Below, piece after piece: positions 12,179-21,134 of a stretch of 64,000 nt of DNA. Every line of letters starts with the position of its first letter. Within the stretch, counting starts at the first letter, position 1. Origin of the DNA: Rhizobiales bacterium 32-66-11 (GTDB taxonomy: Bacteria; Pseudomonadota; Alphaproteobacteria; Rhizobiales; Xanthobacteraceae); the NCBI GenBank assembly GCA_002304505.1, contig NCEH01000002.1, positions 1 to 64,000 of the forward strand, in the 5' to 3' direction. The position numbers and the translations under genes were made by a program. The notes below the pieces were generated by a model. It was not told where the DNA came from and ran no database searches. It was given only the letters and a program-made list of their open reading frames with translations.

Positions 12179-13078
12179 ATGGATCAGGTCCTATATCATT
12201 ATTGCTCAACCCAAACTGGCTTTGCCATTCTGCAATCTCGAACGTTCCGGTTATCGCCACTATCTGCAGCGAATGATGTTTTGGAAGGTAGAGTCTTAAG
12301 CAGGCTATTCGCTCTGTTGCTTCGGGAAACCGGCTTGCCACAAGGTGTAGTTGATGTCGCTTCCGTGATTGTTGAGGGGTATGCGGATTCCACAGAGGGT
12401 TTCGCATTTTGCCTTTCGGAGAACGGAGACCTTTTAAGTCAGTGGCGGGCCTATGCCAGCGACGGAACTGGAATTTCGATTGGCTTTTCCTCCGACTTCT
12501 TGATCCGCGATTATGACCCGGTCAATTTCGGCAAAGCCTTCTATGAGCTATTGAAGGTCAACTACGGTGAGGCAGAACTGCGAGATAGGCTGGTTCCAAT
12601 CGCGCGACAGGTGGAGGACGAGTTCTCCTCATATGGTGAGTTTGTCTCTCTAAAAGGCGGGCTTACACGCCAAGATGCTTTGCGCGCGCTCGCAGATCGA
12701 GAAGCCGAAACACATGGCCTTTTCGTCGCTCGAAACGAGTCATCTCCAGCGCTCCTTTCCCAACTAATGAAGACGCTGGCTCCTCTGCACTTCCGCATCT
12801 ACGGAACCAAACCAAAAACTTTCCAAGAGGAGTGTGAATGGCGTTTGCTCCGGTATCGACACCGGGCAAGCCTTCCAGAAATCGAGTACTTCGCAGGTGA
12901 AGATTCCGTCAGGCCATTTATTCCGTGCCTGATAGCCGATCCTGCTCGAGAGGCCATTAGGGAGATAGTTCTGGGCCCCAAACATCGAACTGACCGGAGG
13001 TTGATGCGATCATTCCTTCAACGTGTCGGCCTTGGGCACGTGAAGGTCCTATCATCCGAGCACGAAAGTTACCGTTGA
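12179..13078 (+). CDS. DUF2971-family protein, laterally acquired
   Basis: A 299-residue protein starting LYHYCSTQTGFAILQSRTFRLS, with the DUF2971 signature of an N-terminal YHY motif and later FAFCLSENGDLLSQWRAYA and EECEWRLLRY segments. The family is widespread and of unknown biochemical function; members often lie in variable islands. The ATG at 12179 has a GAGGGG ribosome site; a GTG at 12158 would add seven residues. The gene is far less GC-rich than its neighbours and uses codons such as tta, ata and aga that are rare nearby, which points to recent transfer. It is followed by an IS5 fragment. Confidence 0.85.
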   Translation: MDQVLYHYCSTQTGFAILQSRTFRLSPLSAANDVLEGRVLSRLFALLLRETGLPQGVVDVASVIVEGYADSTEGFAFCLSENGDLLSQWRAYASDGTGISIGFSSDFLIRDYDPVNFGKAFYELLKVNYGEAELRDRLVPIARQVEDEFSSYGEFVSLKGGLTRQDALRALADREAETHGLFVARNESSPALLSQLMKTLAPLHFRIYGTKPKTFQEECEWRLLRYRHRASLPEIEYFAGEDSVRPFIPCLIADPAREAIREIVLGPKHRTDRRLMRSFLQRVGLGHVKVLSSEHESYR

Positions 13079-13239
13079 GGTGTTATAGCTCAAACCGAGC
13101 TATCATCCTCTTTCACGCTGCCATTTCCAAGCGACAAGAACGCTTTCGTATCTGGCTCTGCCAACTCTGAACGACCGAAATGAAGTCGATAGCAGCCTCA
13201 CCGCTTCCGGAGTTCGCCAAATGCTGTTTCAGCATCGGC

Positions 13240-13404
13240 ATGAGCCAATATGACCTGACGGACTTCGAGTGGTGCGCGATCGAGCCGCTGCGGCCCAACA
13301 CGCCACGAGGCGTACCGCGCGTCGATGACCGGCACGTGCTGAACGGCATCTTCCGGGTGCTGCGATCCGGTGCGCCACGGCGAGACCTGCCCAAGTGTGA
13401 TGGC
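13240..13404 (+). pseudogene. IS5-family transposase, N-terminal fragment
   Basis: The reading MSQYDLTDFEW, then PNTPRGVPRVDDRHVLNGIF and VLRSGAPRRDLP, is the start of an IS5/IS427-group transposase (DUF4096 region). Homology stops after about 55 residues, where intergenic repeat sequence begins. No DDE catalytic domain remains, so it is a dead remnant marking past insertion activity. Confidence 0.85.
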
Positions 13405-13414
13405 CCGCGCACCT

Positions 13415-13585
13415 TCCCCACACACGCGCCCTACCCCCTCCCCCGCAAGCGGGAGAGGGAGGAGGATGCGGTGCGTCCGCAGGGGAACGAAAGCGGGTGC
13501 GCCGCGCGGGTTCGGCGCACCCATCTGACAGAGGCGCCGGAGCGGATCTGCTCCGCCCGGCCCCGCCGCAGCCGTGGGACCCGCC
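13415..13585. repeat. Intergenic palindrome cluster between the IS5 fragment and the giant gene
   Basis: CCCTCCCCCGCAAGCGGGAGAGGG near 13435-13458 is a palindrome of the local repeat type, followed by an inverted motif GGGTGCGCC(13495-13503)/GGCGCACCC(13513-13521). I see no gene here. The hairpins may stop transcription from the convergent genes. Confidence 0.55.
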
Positions 13586-16500
13586 TCAGATCAGCAGGTC
13601 GATGTGCGCGGCATCGAGCTGGCCCTTGCCGATGAAGCCGAAGCTCACACTGGCGTCGTGGCCGATGTCGCCGTTCCAGGCGGCGTTGCGGATCACGTAG
13701 CCGTCGGCATCGTGGGACACGATTTCCGCGTTCCAGATGTTCTCGATCTCGTAGGGCATGTTGATCTCGATCTGCCAGCCGTGCGCCGCGGCCGCGCCGT
13801 CATTGTGGATCGCGATCGAGGCGTTGAAGCCGCTGCCCCAGGAATCCACGCTGGAGAACAGCGCCTGGAGGTCGGTGTCGTGCACCGGCTCGCTCGGAGT
13901 CGTCGGGTCGGTGGGGGTCGTGGGCGGCGTCGAAGTCGCGCCGTCGTCATTGACGATGGTGCCGATGCCGGTGGCATGGGCGAGCGTCGCGCCGGTGGGA
14001 TTGGAGAGCACCAGCGAGAAATGCTCGTCGGCTTCCGCCACCCGGTCGGCGGTGATGGGGACGGCGATAATCTTGGTCTGCTCGCCCGCGGCGAAGGTGA
14101 GCGTGCCGCTGACCGCGGTGAAATCGCCCGCGCCCGCCGTATCCGCCACGGTGTGGAAATCCAGCGTCACCGGCCCGGTTGCCGCCTCGCTCAGCGTGAC
14201 GGTGAACAAGGCATGCGCCTGCGCCCCCGTCCCGCCGCTGCCGGCCTCTCCGAAATCATATTCGATGCCTTCGAGATAGGAGAGCTTGTTGGTGTTCACG
14301 CTCGTCCAGTCATCCTTCAGGATGCCGCCGGTATCGCCGGAATTGGGGTTCCACGACCAATAGGTCCAGCTCACGCCCTTGTCGCCGGCCGCGATGTCGG
14401 TGGTGCCGTTATTGTCCAGATCGCCGCCGAGATAGGAGGTGATGGCCTCCAGCCAGGGCGCATCCTTGGGGTCGGTGAGCTTGGTGCCGAACTCGCCGAT
14501 GTACACCGGGGCGATGTTCTCCTTGTAGATATAGCCCCACATCTGGTCGAACTTTTCCGGCAGATTGGCCGGATAGCTCGGATCACTGAACCAGGGCTGG
14601 GGATAGATCGAGTTCGGATAATCGTGGGCCGAATAGACCAGCTTGTTCTCGACATCGAGTTCGATGGGGCGGTCGCGCACGCCCATCAGATTGCCGCCCC
14701 ACCAGTAATTATTGCCCTCGTAACTGCCGATGCCCTCGACGAAGATCAGCCAGTTGGAATTGACGTCGCCGATGGCATTGCCGGCGCGCTCGGCGGCCGC
14801 CGCCCAATCGTTCGCGCCGCCGCCGCCCCAGGTGCCGTTATAGGGCTCGTTGTGGAGGTCGGCGCCGATGACGGCGGTGTCGCCGGCATAGCGCTGCGCC
14901 AGCATCTGCCAGTCGGAAACCCATTGCGCCTCGCTGTGGCTCGAATCGTACCAGAGCCCGTTGGCGGAGGTGCCCGCGCCGGCATCGCTGCGGTGATGAT
15001 CGAGGATGATCTTCATGCCGATCTCGTCGGCATAATCGACGATTTTATCCATCACCTGGAGCGGAGTCAGGCCCGCGAGGTCCGGGTTCTTGGAATAATC
15101 GATGCTGCCCGCCTGACGGGTGGAATGCAGCATGTCGGAGGAGAACGGCAGGCGGATGGTGTTGAAGCCCAGATCCTTCATCTGGTCCATCATGTCCTGG
15201 TAGCCGCGCGTCCACAGGCCGTGGGGCGACATGGTGTCGGATTCAAAGCCGAACCAGTTCACCCCGCCGATCTGCACCGAATTGCCGTCGGCATCGACGA
15301 TCTGGTTTCCGGAGGTGGAGAGCCAGCCGTCCAGGCCGCCGCCGGCCGAACCGGGATTGCCTTCCACCACGGACGCGTCGCTGACCGAGATTTCCGGCAC
15401 AGGGGCCGGCGGGGCGGTGTCGTCATTCACGATGGTGCCGGTCGCGGTGGCATGGCCGAGGCTCGCGCCCGTGGGGGCGGAAAGCTTCACGGTGAAGGTC
15501 TCGTTGCCCTCCACCAAGGTGTCGCCCGTGACCTGGATATGCACGACCTTCGAGGTCTCGCCGGCCAAAAACGTGAGCGTGCCGGTCTGGGCGGCATAGT
15601 CCGAGCCCGCGGTCGCGGTGCCGTTGGCGGTGGCATATTGCACGCTCACCGGACCGATCGCCGCCTTGTCCAGGGTCACGGTGAACATGAAGTGCGACGT
15701 GCCGGCATTGCCCTCCGCCAGCGAACCGTCGGCGATCGACACCACGGGCGGCACGGGCGCCACATCGTCATTGAGAATGGTGCCGGTGCCGCTGGCGTCC
15801 GCGAGGGTGGCGCCGGTGGGATTGGTGAGGTTCAGCGTGAGGGTCTCGTTGCCCTCTACCGCCGTATCGCCGCTCACCTGCACATGCACCACCTTCGAGG
15901 TCTCGCCGGGCGCGAAGGTGAGCGTGCCGGTGAGGGCGGCATAATCGGCACCGGCGCTCGCCGTGCCGTTGGCGGTGGCATAAGTGACGGTGACGGGCGT
16001 CGCGGAGGCCGCCGAGAGCGAGACCGCGAAGGCGAGATCACTGGTGCCGGCATTGCCTTCTGTCACCGTGGCATCGCCCACCGCAAGCGTGGGCAGCACC
16101 GGGGCCGGATCGCCGCCCACCGGCGTGCCATTCACCAGGAAGCCCGTCGCCGCCGTGCCGCCCGCCCCGGTGCTCGCCTGGAAGCCGAACGCGACCTCCT
16201 TGCCGGCGCCCACGGTGCCGTTCCACGCCGCATTGCGCACCACATAATGGGAGCCGACGTGGCTGACGATCTCCGCATTCCAGATGTTGGTGATGGTGAA
16301 GGCGGAATCGAATTCCACGGTCCAGCCGTTGAGCGCCGAGGCGCCGGCCTCCACCGTCATGCTGGCGACGAAGCCGGAGCCCCAATTGTCGTTCACCGCA
16401 TAATCGAGGCCCGCGGACCCCGCCGGCGGGGTTGCGACATCGTCATTGGTGAGGGTGCCGGTGGCGGTGCCGTCAGCGATGGTGAGGCCGGAGGGGTTGG

Positions 16501-19500
16501 AGAGCTTCACGGTGAAGGTCTCGTTTGCCTCCACCGCCGTGTCGCCGGTGACTGCGATCTGGATCGTCTTCGTGGTCTCGCCGGCCGCGAAGGTAATGGT
16601 GCCGGTCTTGGACGCATAGTCCGAGCCCGCCGTGGCGGTGCCGTTGGCGGTGGCATATTGCACGCTCACCGGGCCGGTCGGCGCCTTGTCCAAGGTCACG
16701 GTGAAGCTCATCTGCCCCGTGCCGGAATTGCCTTCCGCGAGCGTGACGTCGGCGATGGAGACGGCGGGCGGCACCACGGGGGCCGCGTCGTCGTTCAGAA
16801 TGGTGCCGACCGCCGTGTCATCGCCGAGCGTCGCACCCGAGGGGTTGGAGAGCTTCACGGTGAAGGTCTCGTTCGCCTCCGCCACGGTGTCGCCGATGAT
16901 GTCCACATGGACCGTCTTGGAGGTCTCCCCCGCCGCGAAGGTCACGGTGCCGGTGCCGCCCACATAATCCGAACCGGCGACCGCCGTGCCGTCGACGGTG
17001 GCATATTGCACCGTGACGGGGCCGAGGGCCGGCTTGTCCAGGGTGACGGTGAACATGAAGTGGGCATGCTCGCCATTGCCCTCGGCGACCGTGAGATCGC
17101 CGATGGAAACGGCCGGCGGCACCACGGGGGCGCTGTCGTCGTCGAGAAGCGTGCCGATGGCGGTGCCGTCGGCGATGGTCGCGCCGGACGGGTTGGAGAG
17201 GGTGACGGAGAAGGTCTCGTTCCCTTCCACCACCATGTCGCCGATGATGTCCACATGCACGGTCTTGGACGTCTCGCCCGCCGCGAAGGTGAGGGTGCCG
17301 GCGCCGGCCACATAGTCCGAACCGGCGCTCGCCGTGCCGTTGGCGGTGGCATATTGCACGCTCACCGGGCCGGTCGCCGGCTTGTCGAGCGTCACCGTGA
17401 AGACGAAATGGCTGTGTTCCCCGTCGCCCTCGCTCACCGCGAGATCGGCGATGGAAAGCGCCGGCGGCGTGCCGGGGGCGCTGTCGTCGTTGAGAATGGT
17501 GCCGGTGGCCACCGCATCGCCGAGGGTGGCGCCGGTGACGTCGGAAAGGGTCACGGTGAAGGTCTCGTTCGCCTCCACGGCCGTGTCGCCCGTCACATGC
17601 ACATGCACCATCTGCGATGTCTCGCCGGGCGCGAAAGTGAGCGTGCCGCTGTCGCCGCCATAGTCCGAGCCATCGGTGGCGCTGCCGTTGGCGGTGGCAT
17701 AGCGCACGGTGACCGGCGTGGTGGACGCCTTGTCCAGCGTCACCATGAACATGAAGTGCGCCTCGCCCGCATCGCCCTCGGCGACCTGCGCATCGGCGAT
17801 GGAGATGACCGGCGGGGCCGAGGGGTCGGCGTCCACATCGTCATTGACGATGGTGCCGACGGCCGATCCGTCCAGGATCTTCGCGCCCACCGGGGCGGAC
17901 AAATGCAGGCTGAAGCTCTCGTTCAGCTCGCTCAGCGTATCGCCGGTCACCGGCACATGGATCATCTTGGAGGTTTCGCCGGGCGCGAAGATGATGGTGC
18001 CGACGCTGGAGGCATAGTCCGCGCCCGCGGTCGCGGTGCCGTTCAAGGTGGAATAGCTCACGCTCACCTGGCTCGCGGAAGCCGCCGAGAGGGTGACGGT
18101 GAACATCAGGACCGCCGTGCCGGCATCGCCCTCGACCAGGCTGGCATCGGCGACATTGAGCACCGGCAGCACCGGCGCGGGGGGCGCGGCGTCGATCGCC
18201 GCCTGCCATTCCGCGCGCGCGCTGGTATCGAGCGCGATGATGTTGTTGATCTCAAGCTGGGAGAGCGTCACGCCGGGCAGCGTATAGGTCTGATTATTGC
18301 CCTCGATGCTGACGACCAGCCCCGTCGCCGTTTCGGCAATGGTGAATTCATGGGCCTTGAACCAGCCGAAATCGAGCTTGTCGGTTGCCGGGTCGAAATC
18401 CAGCACACGGGCTGCGCCGTAGTCCCAGGAGATGGTGAAGGTCTCGCCCTGCTGGCCGCTCGGCGGGGTGCCGGTGCCGGTGTGGGAGGGCCATGCGTCG
18501 GTGCCGGCAATGGGCACGCCCTGCGGCAGCACCTGGGAATCGGGCACGGTCGTGAAGCCGAGCTGCTGATGAACCCGGTCCTCGCGCACCTGGGCGAAAT
18601 GGAATTCGAAATTCTCGACCGTGAGGTCAGCCACTTTCACATTGAGCAGGATCAGCGCCTGGCCGGTGCCGGAATTGGAGATCACCACCCCTTCCGAGCT
18701 GTCCACCATGTAGATCTGCTCGCGGGTGCCGAAATAGCGGAAGTCCACCACGTCGCTCGCCGGATCGAACGCCACCTTGTCGATCTGGCCGATTTCGTGC
18801 GAGCGCGCATAGACGGTGTTCGGCTCGCCCGTCACGCCCTGCTCCCACGCCAGCGCGCCGGAGAGATCCTGCCGCAGATGGTCGTTCTCGATCGGCATGA
18901 AGCTGTCGATGGTGAGCTGGCCGAGCGACACGCCCTGCACGATCGCCATTTCCCCCGACCAGGGGTTCATGAAGCCGACCCCGGCCGGCGTATCCACCAC
19001 GATGAAATTGTGAACGCTCACCCCGCCGAGATCGAGCTTGTCCTTGGCCGGATCGAAGCCGACGATATCGGCGCCCGAGGTGGTCACGGCGAACACGCGC
19101 CCTTCGCCGGTGCCGGTTTCCCCGCCACCGGGCGCTGTGTCGTTGTTCTGGATCGTGCCGGTGGCGGCGGCGTCAGCGAGCGTCGCGCCCGCGGGCGCCG
19201 AGAGGGTCAGCGAGAGGGTCTCGTTCGCCTCCACCGCCGTGTCGCCGGTAACCGCCACATGGACCACCTTGGAGGTCTCGCCGGGCGCGAAGGTCAGCGA
19301 GCCGGTGGCGGCGGTGAAATCGCTGCCGGCAGAGGCGGTGCCGCTGGCGGTGGAATAGCTCACGGTCACCGGCGTCGCCGAGGGCGCCGACAGGCTCACC
19401 GTGAAGGCGAGGTCGCTGGTGCCGCTGTCGCCTTCCGCCACCACCGCGTCCGCCACCGAAAGAGCCGGCAGGACCGGAGCGGGATCGCCGCCCACCCCGT

Positions 19501-19786
19501 TCAGCGTGAAGCCGCTGGCGCTGGTCGCGGCGCTGCCGGGCTCGGCCTGGAAGCCGAACGAGGCGCTCGCGTTCGCCGGCACGCTGGCATTCCACGCCAC
19601 GTTGCGGATGACATAATGATCGCCCACGTGGCTGACGATCTCGGCGCCCCAGATGTTGGAGATGTCGAAGGCGGCATCGAATTCCACCGTCCACCCGTTG
19701 AGACCTGCCGACCCGGCGGGCACCGTCATGGCGCCGACGAAGCCCGAACCCCAATTGTCGGCAACAGCGTAATTCACGTTCGCCAT
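13586..19786 (-). CDS. Giant multimodular GH5 cellulase with CBM2 modules and Calx-beta repeats
   Basis: A 2066-residue protein. Modules in order: CBM2 (2-100), Calx-beta (about 108-218), an RTX-like region with repeated DIVGFDPAKDKLDL-type motifs (220-540), five Calx-beta repeats (540-1110), CBM2 (1125-1225), two Calx-beta repeats (1235-1455), the first strand of another Calx-beta, a GH5 domain (about 1480-1840), the rest of that Calx-beta (to about 1955) and a third CBM2 (1969-2060). GH5 acid/base E1647 lies in DLHNEPYNG and nucleophile E1765 in YIGEFGT. There is no N-terminal signal peptide, so type I secretion is inferred. Calx-beta repeats bind calcium; CBM2 binds cellulose or chitin. 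GGAG precedes the ATG by 11 bases. The 2096-codon antisense frame is a shadow. Confidence 0.93.
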   Translation of the reverse strand: MANVNYAVADNWGSGFVGAMTVPAGSAGLNGWTVEFDAAFDISNIWGAEIVSHVGDHYVIRNVAWNASVPANASASFGFQAEPGSAATSASGFTLNGVGGDPAPVLPALSVADAVVAEGDSGTSDLAFTVSLSAPSATPVTVSYSTASGTASAGSDFTAATGSLTFAPGETSKVVHVAVTGDTAVEANETLSLTLSAPAGATLADAAATGTIQNNDTAPGGGETGTGEGRVFAVTTSGADIVGFDPAKDKLDLGGVSVHNFIVVDTPAGVGFMNPWSGEMAIVQGVSLGQLTIDSFMPIENDHLRQDLSGALAWEQGVTGEPNTVYARSHEIGQIDKVAFDPASDVVDFRYFGTREQIYMVDSSEGVVISNSGTGQALILLNVKVADLTVENFEFHFAQVREDRVHQQLGFTTVPDSQVLPQGVPIAGTDAWPSHTGTGTPPSGQQGETFTISWDYGAARVLDFDPATDKLDFGWFKAHEFTIAETATGLVVSIEGNNQTYTLPGVTLSQLEINNIIALDTSARAEWQAAIDAAPPAPVLPVLNVADASLVEGDAGTAVLMFTVTLSAASASQVSVSYSTLNGTATAGADYASSVGTIIFAPGETSKMIHVPVTGDTLSELNESFSLHLSAPVGAKILDGSAVGTIVNDDVDADPSAPPVISIADAQVAEGDAGEAHFMFMVTLDKASTTPVTVRYATANGSATDGSDYGGDSGTLTFAPGETSQMVHVHVTGDTAVEANETFTVTLSDVTGATLGDAVATGTILNDDSAPGTPPALSIADLAVSEGDGEHSHFVFTVTLDKPATGPVSVQYATANGTASAGSDYVAGAGTLTFAAGETSKTVHVDIIGDMVVEGNETFSVTLSNPSGATIADGTAIGTLLDDDSAPVVPPAVSIGDLTVAEGNGEHAHFMFTVTLDKPALGPVTVQYATVDGTAVAGSDYVGGTGTVTFAAGETSKTVHVDIIGDTVAEANETFTVKLSNPSGATLGDDTAVGTILNDDAAPVVPPAVSIADVTLAEGNSGTGQMSFTVTLDKAPTGPVSVQYATANGTATAGSDYASKTGTITFAAGETTKTIQIAVTGDTAVEANETFTVKLSNPSGLTIADGTATGTLTNDDVATPPAGSAGLDYAVNDNWGSGFVASMTVEAGASALNGWTVEFDSAFTITNIWNAEIVSHVGSHYVVRNAAWNGTVGAGKEVAFGFQASTGAGGTAATGFLVNGTPVGGDPAPVLPTLAVGDATVTEGNAGTSDLAFAVSLSAASATPVTVTYATANGTASAGADYAALTGTLTFAPGETSKVVHVQVSGDTAVEGNETLTLNLTNPTGATLADASGTGTILNDDVAPVPPVVSIADGSLAEGNAGTSHFMFTVTLDKAAIGPVSVQYATANGTATAGSDYAAQTGTLTFLAGETSKVVHIQVTGDTLVEGNETFTVKLSAPTGASLGHATATGTIVNDDTAPPAPVPEISVSDASVVEGNPGSAGGGLDGWLSTSGNQIVDADGNSVQIGGVNWFGFESDTMSPHGLWTRGYQDMMDQMKDLGFNTIRLPFSSDMLHSTRQAGSIDYSKNPDLAGLTPLQVMDKIVDYADEIGMKIILDHHRSDAGAGTSANGLWYDSSHSEAQWVSDWQMLAQRYAGDTAVIGADLHNEPYNGTWGGGGANDWAAAAERAGNAIGDVNSNWLIFVEGIGSYEGNNYWWGGNLMGVRDRPIELDVENKLVYSAHDYPNSIYPQPWFSDPSYPANLPEKFDQMWGYIYKENIAPVYIGEFGTKLTDPKDAPWLEAITSYLGGDLDNNGTTDIAAGDKGVSWTYWSWNPNSGDTGGILKDDWTSVNTNKLSYLEGIEYDFGEAGSGGTGAQAHALFTVTLSEAATGPVTLDFHTVADTAGAGDFTAVSGTLTFAAGEQTKIIAVPITADRVAEADEHFSLVLSNPTGATLAHATGIGTIVNDDGATSTPPTTPTDPTTPSEPVHDTDLQALFSSVDSWGSGFNASIAIHNDGAAAAHGWQIEINMPYEIENIWNAEIVSHDADGYVIRNAAWNGDIGHDASVSFGFIGKGQLDAAHIDLLI

Positions 19787-19842
19787 CTGTCATTGCTCCA
19801 GAATTGCGAGCCCATCTGGGACACCGCATCTGCATCTCACGA

Positions 19843-19863
19843 AGCGTCAACCGACGCTTTTTG
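19843..19863. promoter_or_regulatory. Hairpin with T-run between the giant gene and the LytS kinase
   Basis: AAGCGTC (19843-19849) and GACGCTT (19854-19860) pair around AACC and are followed on the plus strand by TTT. It looks like a small intrinsic terminator reading plus, or an operator for the divergent genes. It lies 57 bases upstream of the giant gene's start. Confidence 0.35.
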
Positions 19864-20024
19864 AAGTCGATGAACCGGGCGGAAAAATCGATCATGCCGG
19901 CGACTTTTGCCGTGCACACAGCCAATGCCGCCCGCGTGCCTTGCCGCAGGGGCGCAAATCGCTTTTCCTGCGAAGCGGGACCGCAGGCCCGGAAAAGGGG
20001 CGGCGGCGGTGGGGAGCGGAGATC

Positions 20025-21134
20025 TTGACGAGGCAGGCCGCGGTCTTGGCGCAAAATCCGCTCGCCGCCTGGTGGGCGCGGCGCCCCGCGTTCGCGCGCG
20101 CCCAGGTCACGGGATGGAGCCTGTTTTCCATCGTCGACCTCACCAACCGATGGGTCTCCTACGAGAATTTCGTCATCTCCCTCAGCCTGACCTTGATCGC
20201 CCTGCCGCTGCTGATCCTCGTCACCACCGCCATGCGCGCGGCTTATCTGAAGGTGGGGCTCGATGCCGCCATCACCTTGCGCGCCCTGGCGTGGATCGCC
20301 GCGCTGTCGTTCGTGGCGGCGGCCTTCCTGGTGGGATGCATCAGCCTGGTGCGCGATTATTTCGGCTGGCCGATCCCCAATTGGCGGCCGGAACAGCAGG
20401 TGCTGGCGCCGCTGATCTATTATTTCTTCACCATGATGGGCTGGAGCCTCGCCTTCTTCTGGGTGCGGGCGGAAATCGGCGCGCGCAGCGACCGCCAGCA
20501 GGTCGCCCTGGCGCAGGCCGAGGCCCTCCGGGCCGAATTGCGCGAATTGCGGCTCCAGCTCGATCCGCACTTCCTGTTCAACGCCCTCAACGGCGTCGGC
20601 GAGGAAATCCTGGACGATCCCGACGCCGCCCATGTGATGGTGCGCGAGCTATCCGATTATCTGCGCCATTCGCTCGCCACCTACGACCAGCCGGTGGCGA
20701 GCGTGGCGGCGGAGGCGGCGAGCCTTGCCGCCTATCTGCGCATCCAGGAAGCGCGCTTCGGCGACCATCTGGTGGCCACCCTCGACGTGGCGCCCGAGGC
20801 CGCCGATCGACCCATCGCCAGTTTCCTGCTTCAGCCGCTGGTGGAAAACGCCATCAAGCACGGGACCCGCCGCCACGGGCTGCGCATCGACATCGCGATC
20901 CACGCGGAAGGCGCGGGGCTGCGGATCCGCATCGGCAATACCGGCACGCTCGCCCCCTCCGCCAAGCGGCCGCGCCGGGGCGGCGTGGGCCTCGCCAATG
21001 TGCGGCGACGCCTCGCCCTGCACTATCCCGGACGGCATTATTTCACCTTGCACGAAGCTGTGCCGCCGGGCAGTACCGGCCCCGCCGGACGCCGCGTGGT
21101 GGCCGAGCTGATCCTGGAGGGTGCGCCGTGCTGA
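20025..21134 (+). CDS. LytS/YehU-type sensor histidine kinase
   Basis: About 369 residues from a TTG at 20025 with GGAG nine bases upstream. An in-frame ATG at 19941 would add an unlikely basic leader of 28 residues. Four membrane helices occupy the first half (VISLSLTLIALPLLILVTTA, AWIAALSFVAAAFLVGCISL, VLAPLIYYFFTMMGWSLAFFWV). Then come a coiled linker, the His_kinase motif LQLDPHFLFNALNGV and a GHKL ATPase domain (LVENAIKHG, GVGLANVRRRL). The family autophosphorylates and passes phosphate to LytTR regulators. Its stop overlaps the downstream regulator start by seven bases. The divergent giant cellulase gene is a possible target, by position only. Confidence 0.9.
   Translation: MTRQAAVLAQNPLAAWWARRPAFARAQVTGWSLFSIVDLTNRWVSYENFVISLSLTLIALPLLILVTTAMRAAYLKVGLDAAITLRALAWIAALSFVAAAFLVGCISLVRDYFGWPIPNWRPEQQVLAPLIYYFFTMMGWSLAFFWVRAEIGARSDRQQVALAQAEALRAELRELRLQLDPHFLFNALNGVGEEILDDPDAAHVMVRELSDYLRHSLATYDQPVASVAAEAASLAAYLRIQEARFGDHLVATLDVAPEAADRPIASFLLQPLVENAIKHGTRRHGLRIDIAIHAEGAGLRIRIGNTGTLAPSAKRPRRGGVGLANVRRRLALHYPGRHYFTLHEAVPPGSTGPAGRRVVAELILEGAPC

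Noticed and set aside
13574-19864. A 2096-codon open frame on the plus strand exactly opposite the giant GH5 gene
   Set aside because: It has no recognisable domain and is rich in His/Arg/Gly/Gln in the way antisense readings of repetitive GC-rich genes are. It follows the repeat period of the Calx-beta coding strand. The minus strand has clear modules and catalytic residues.
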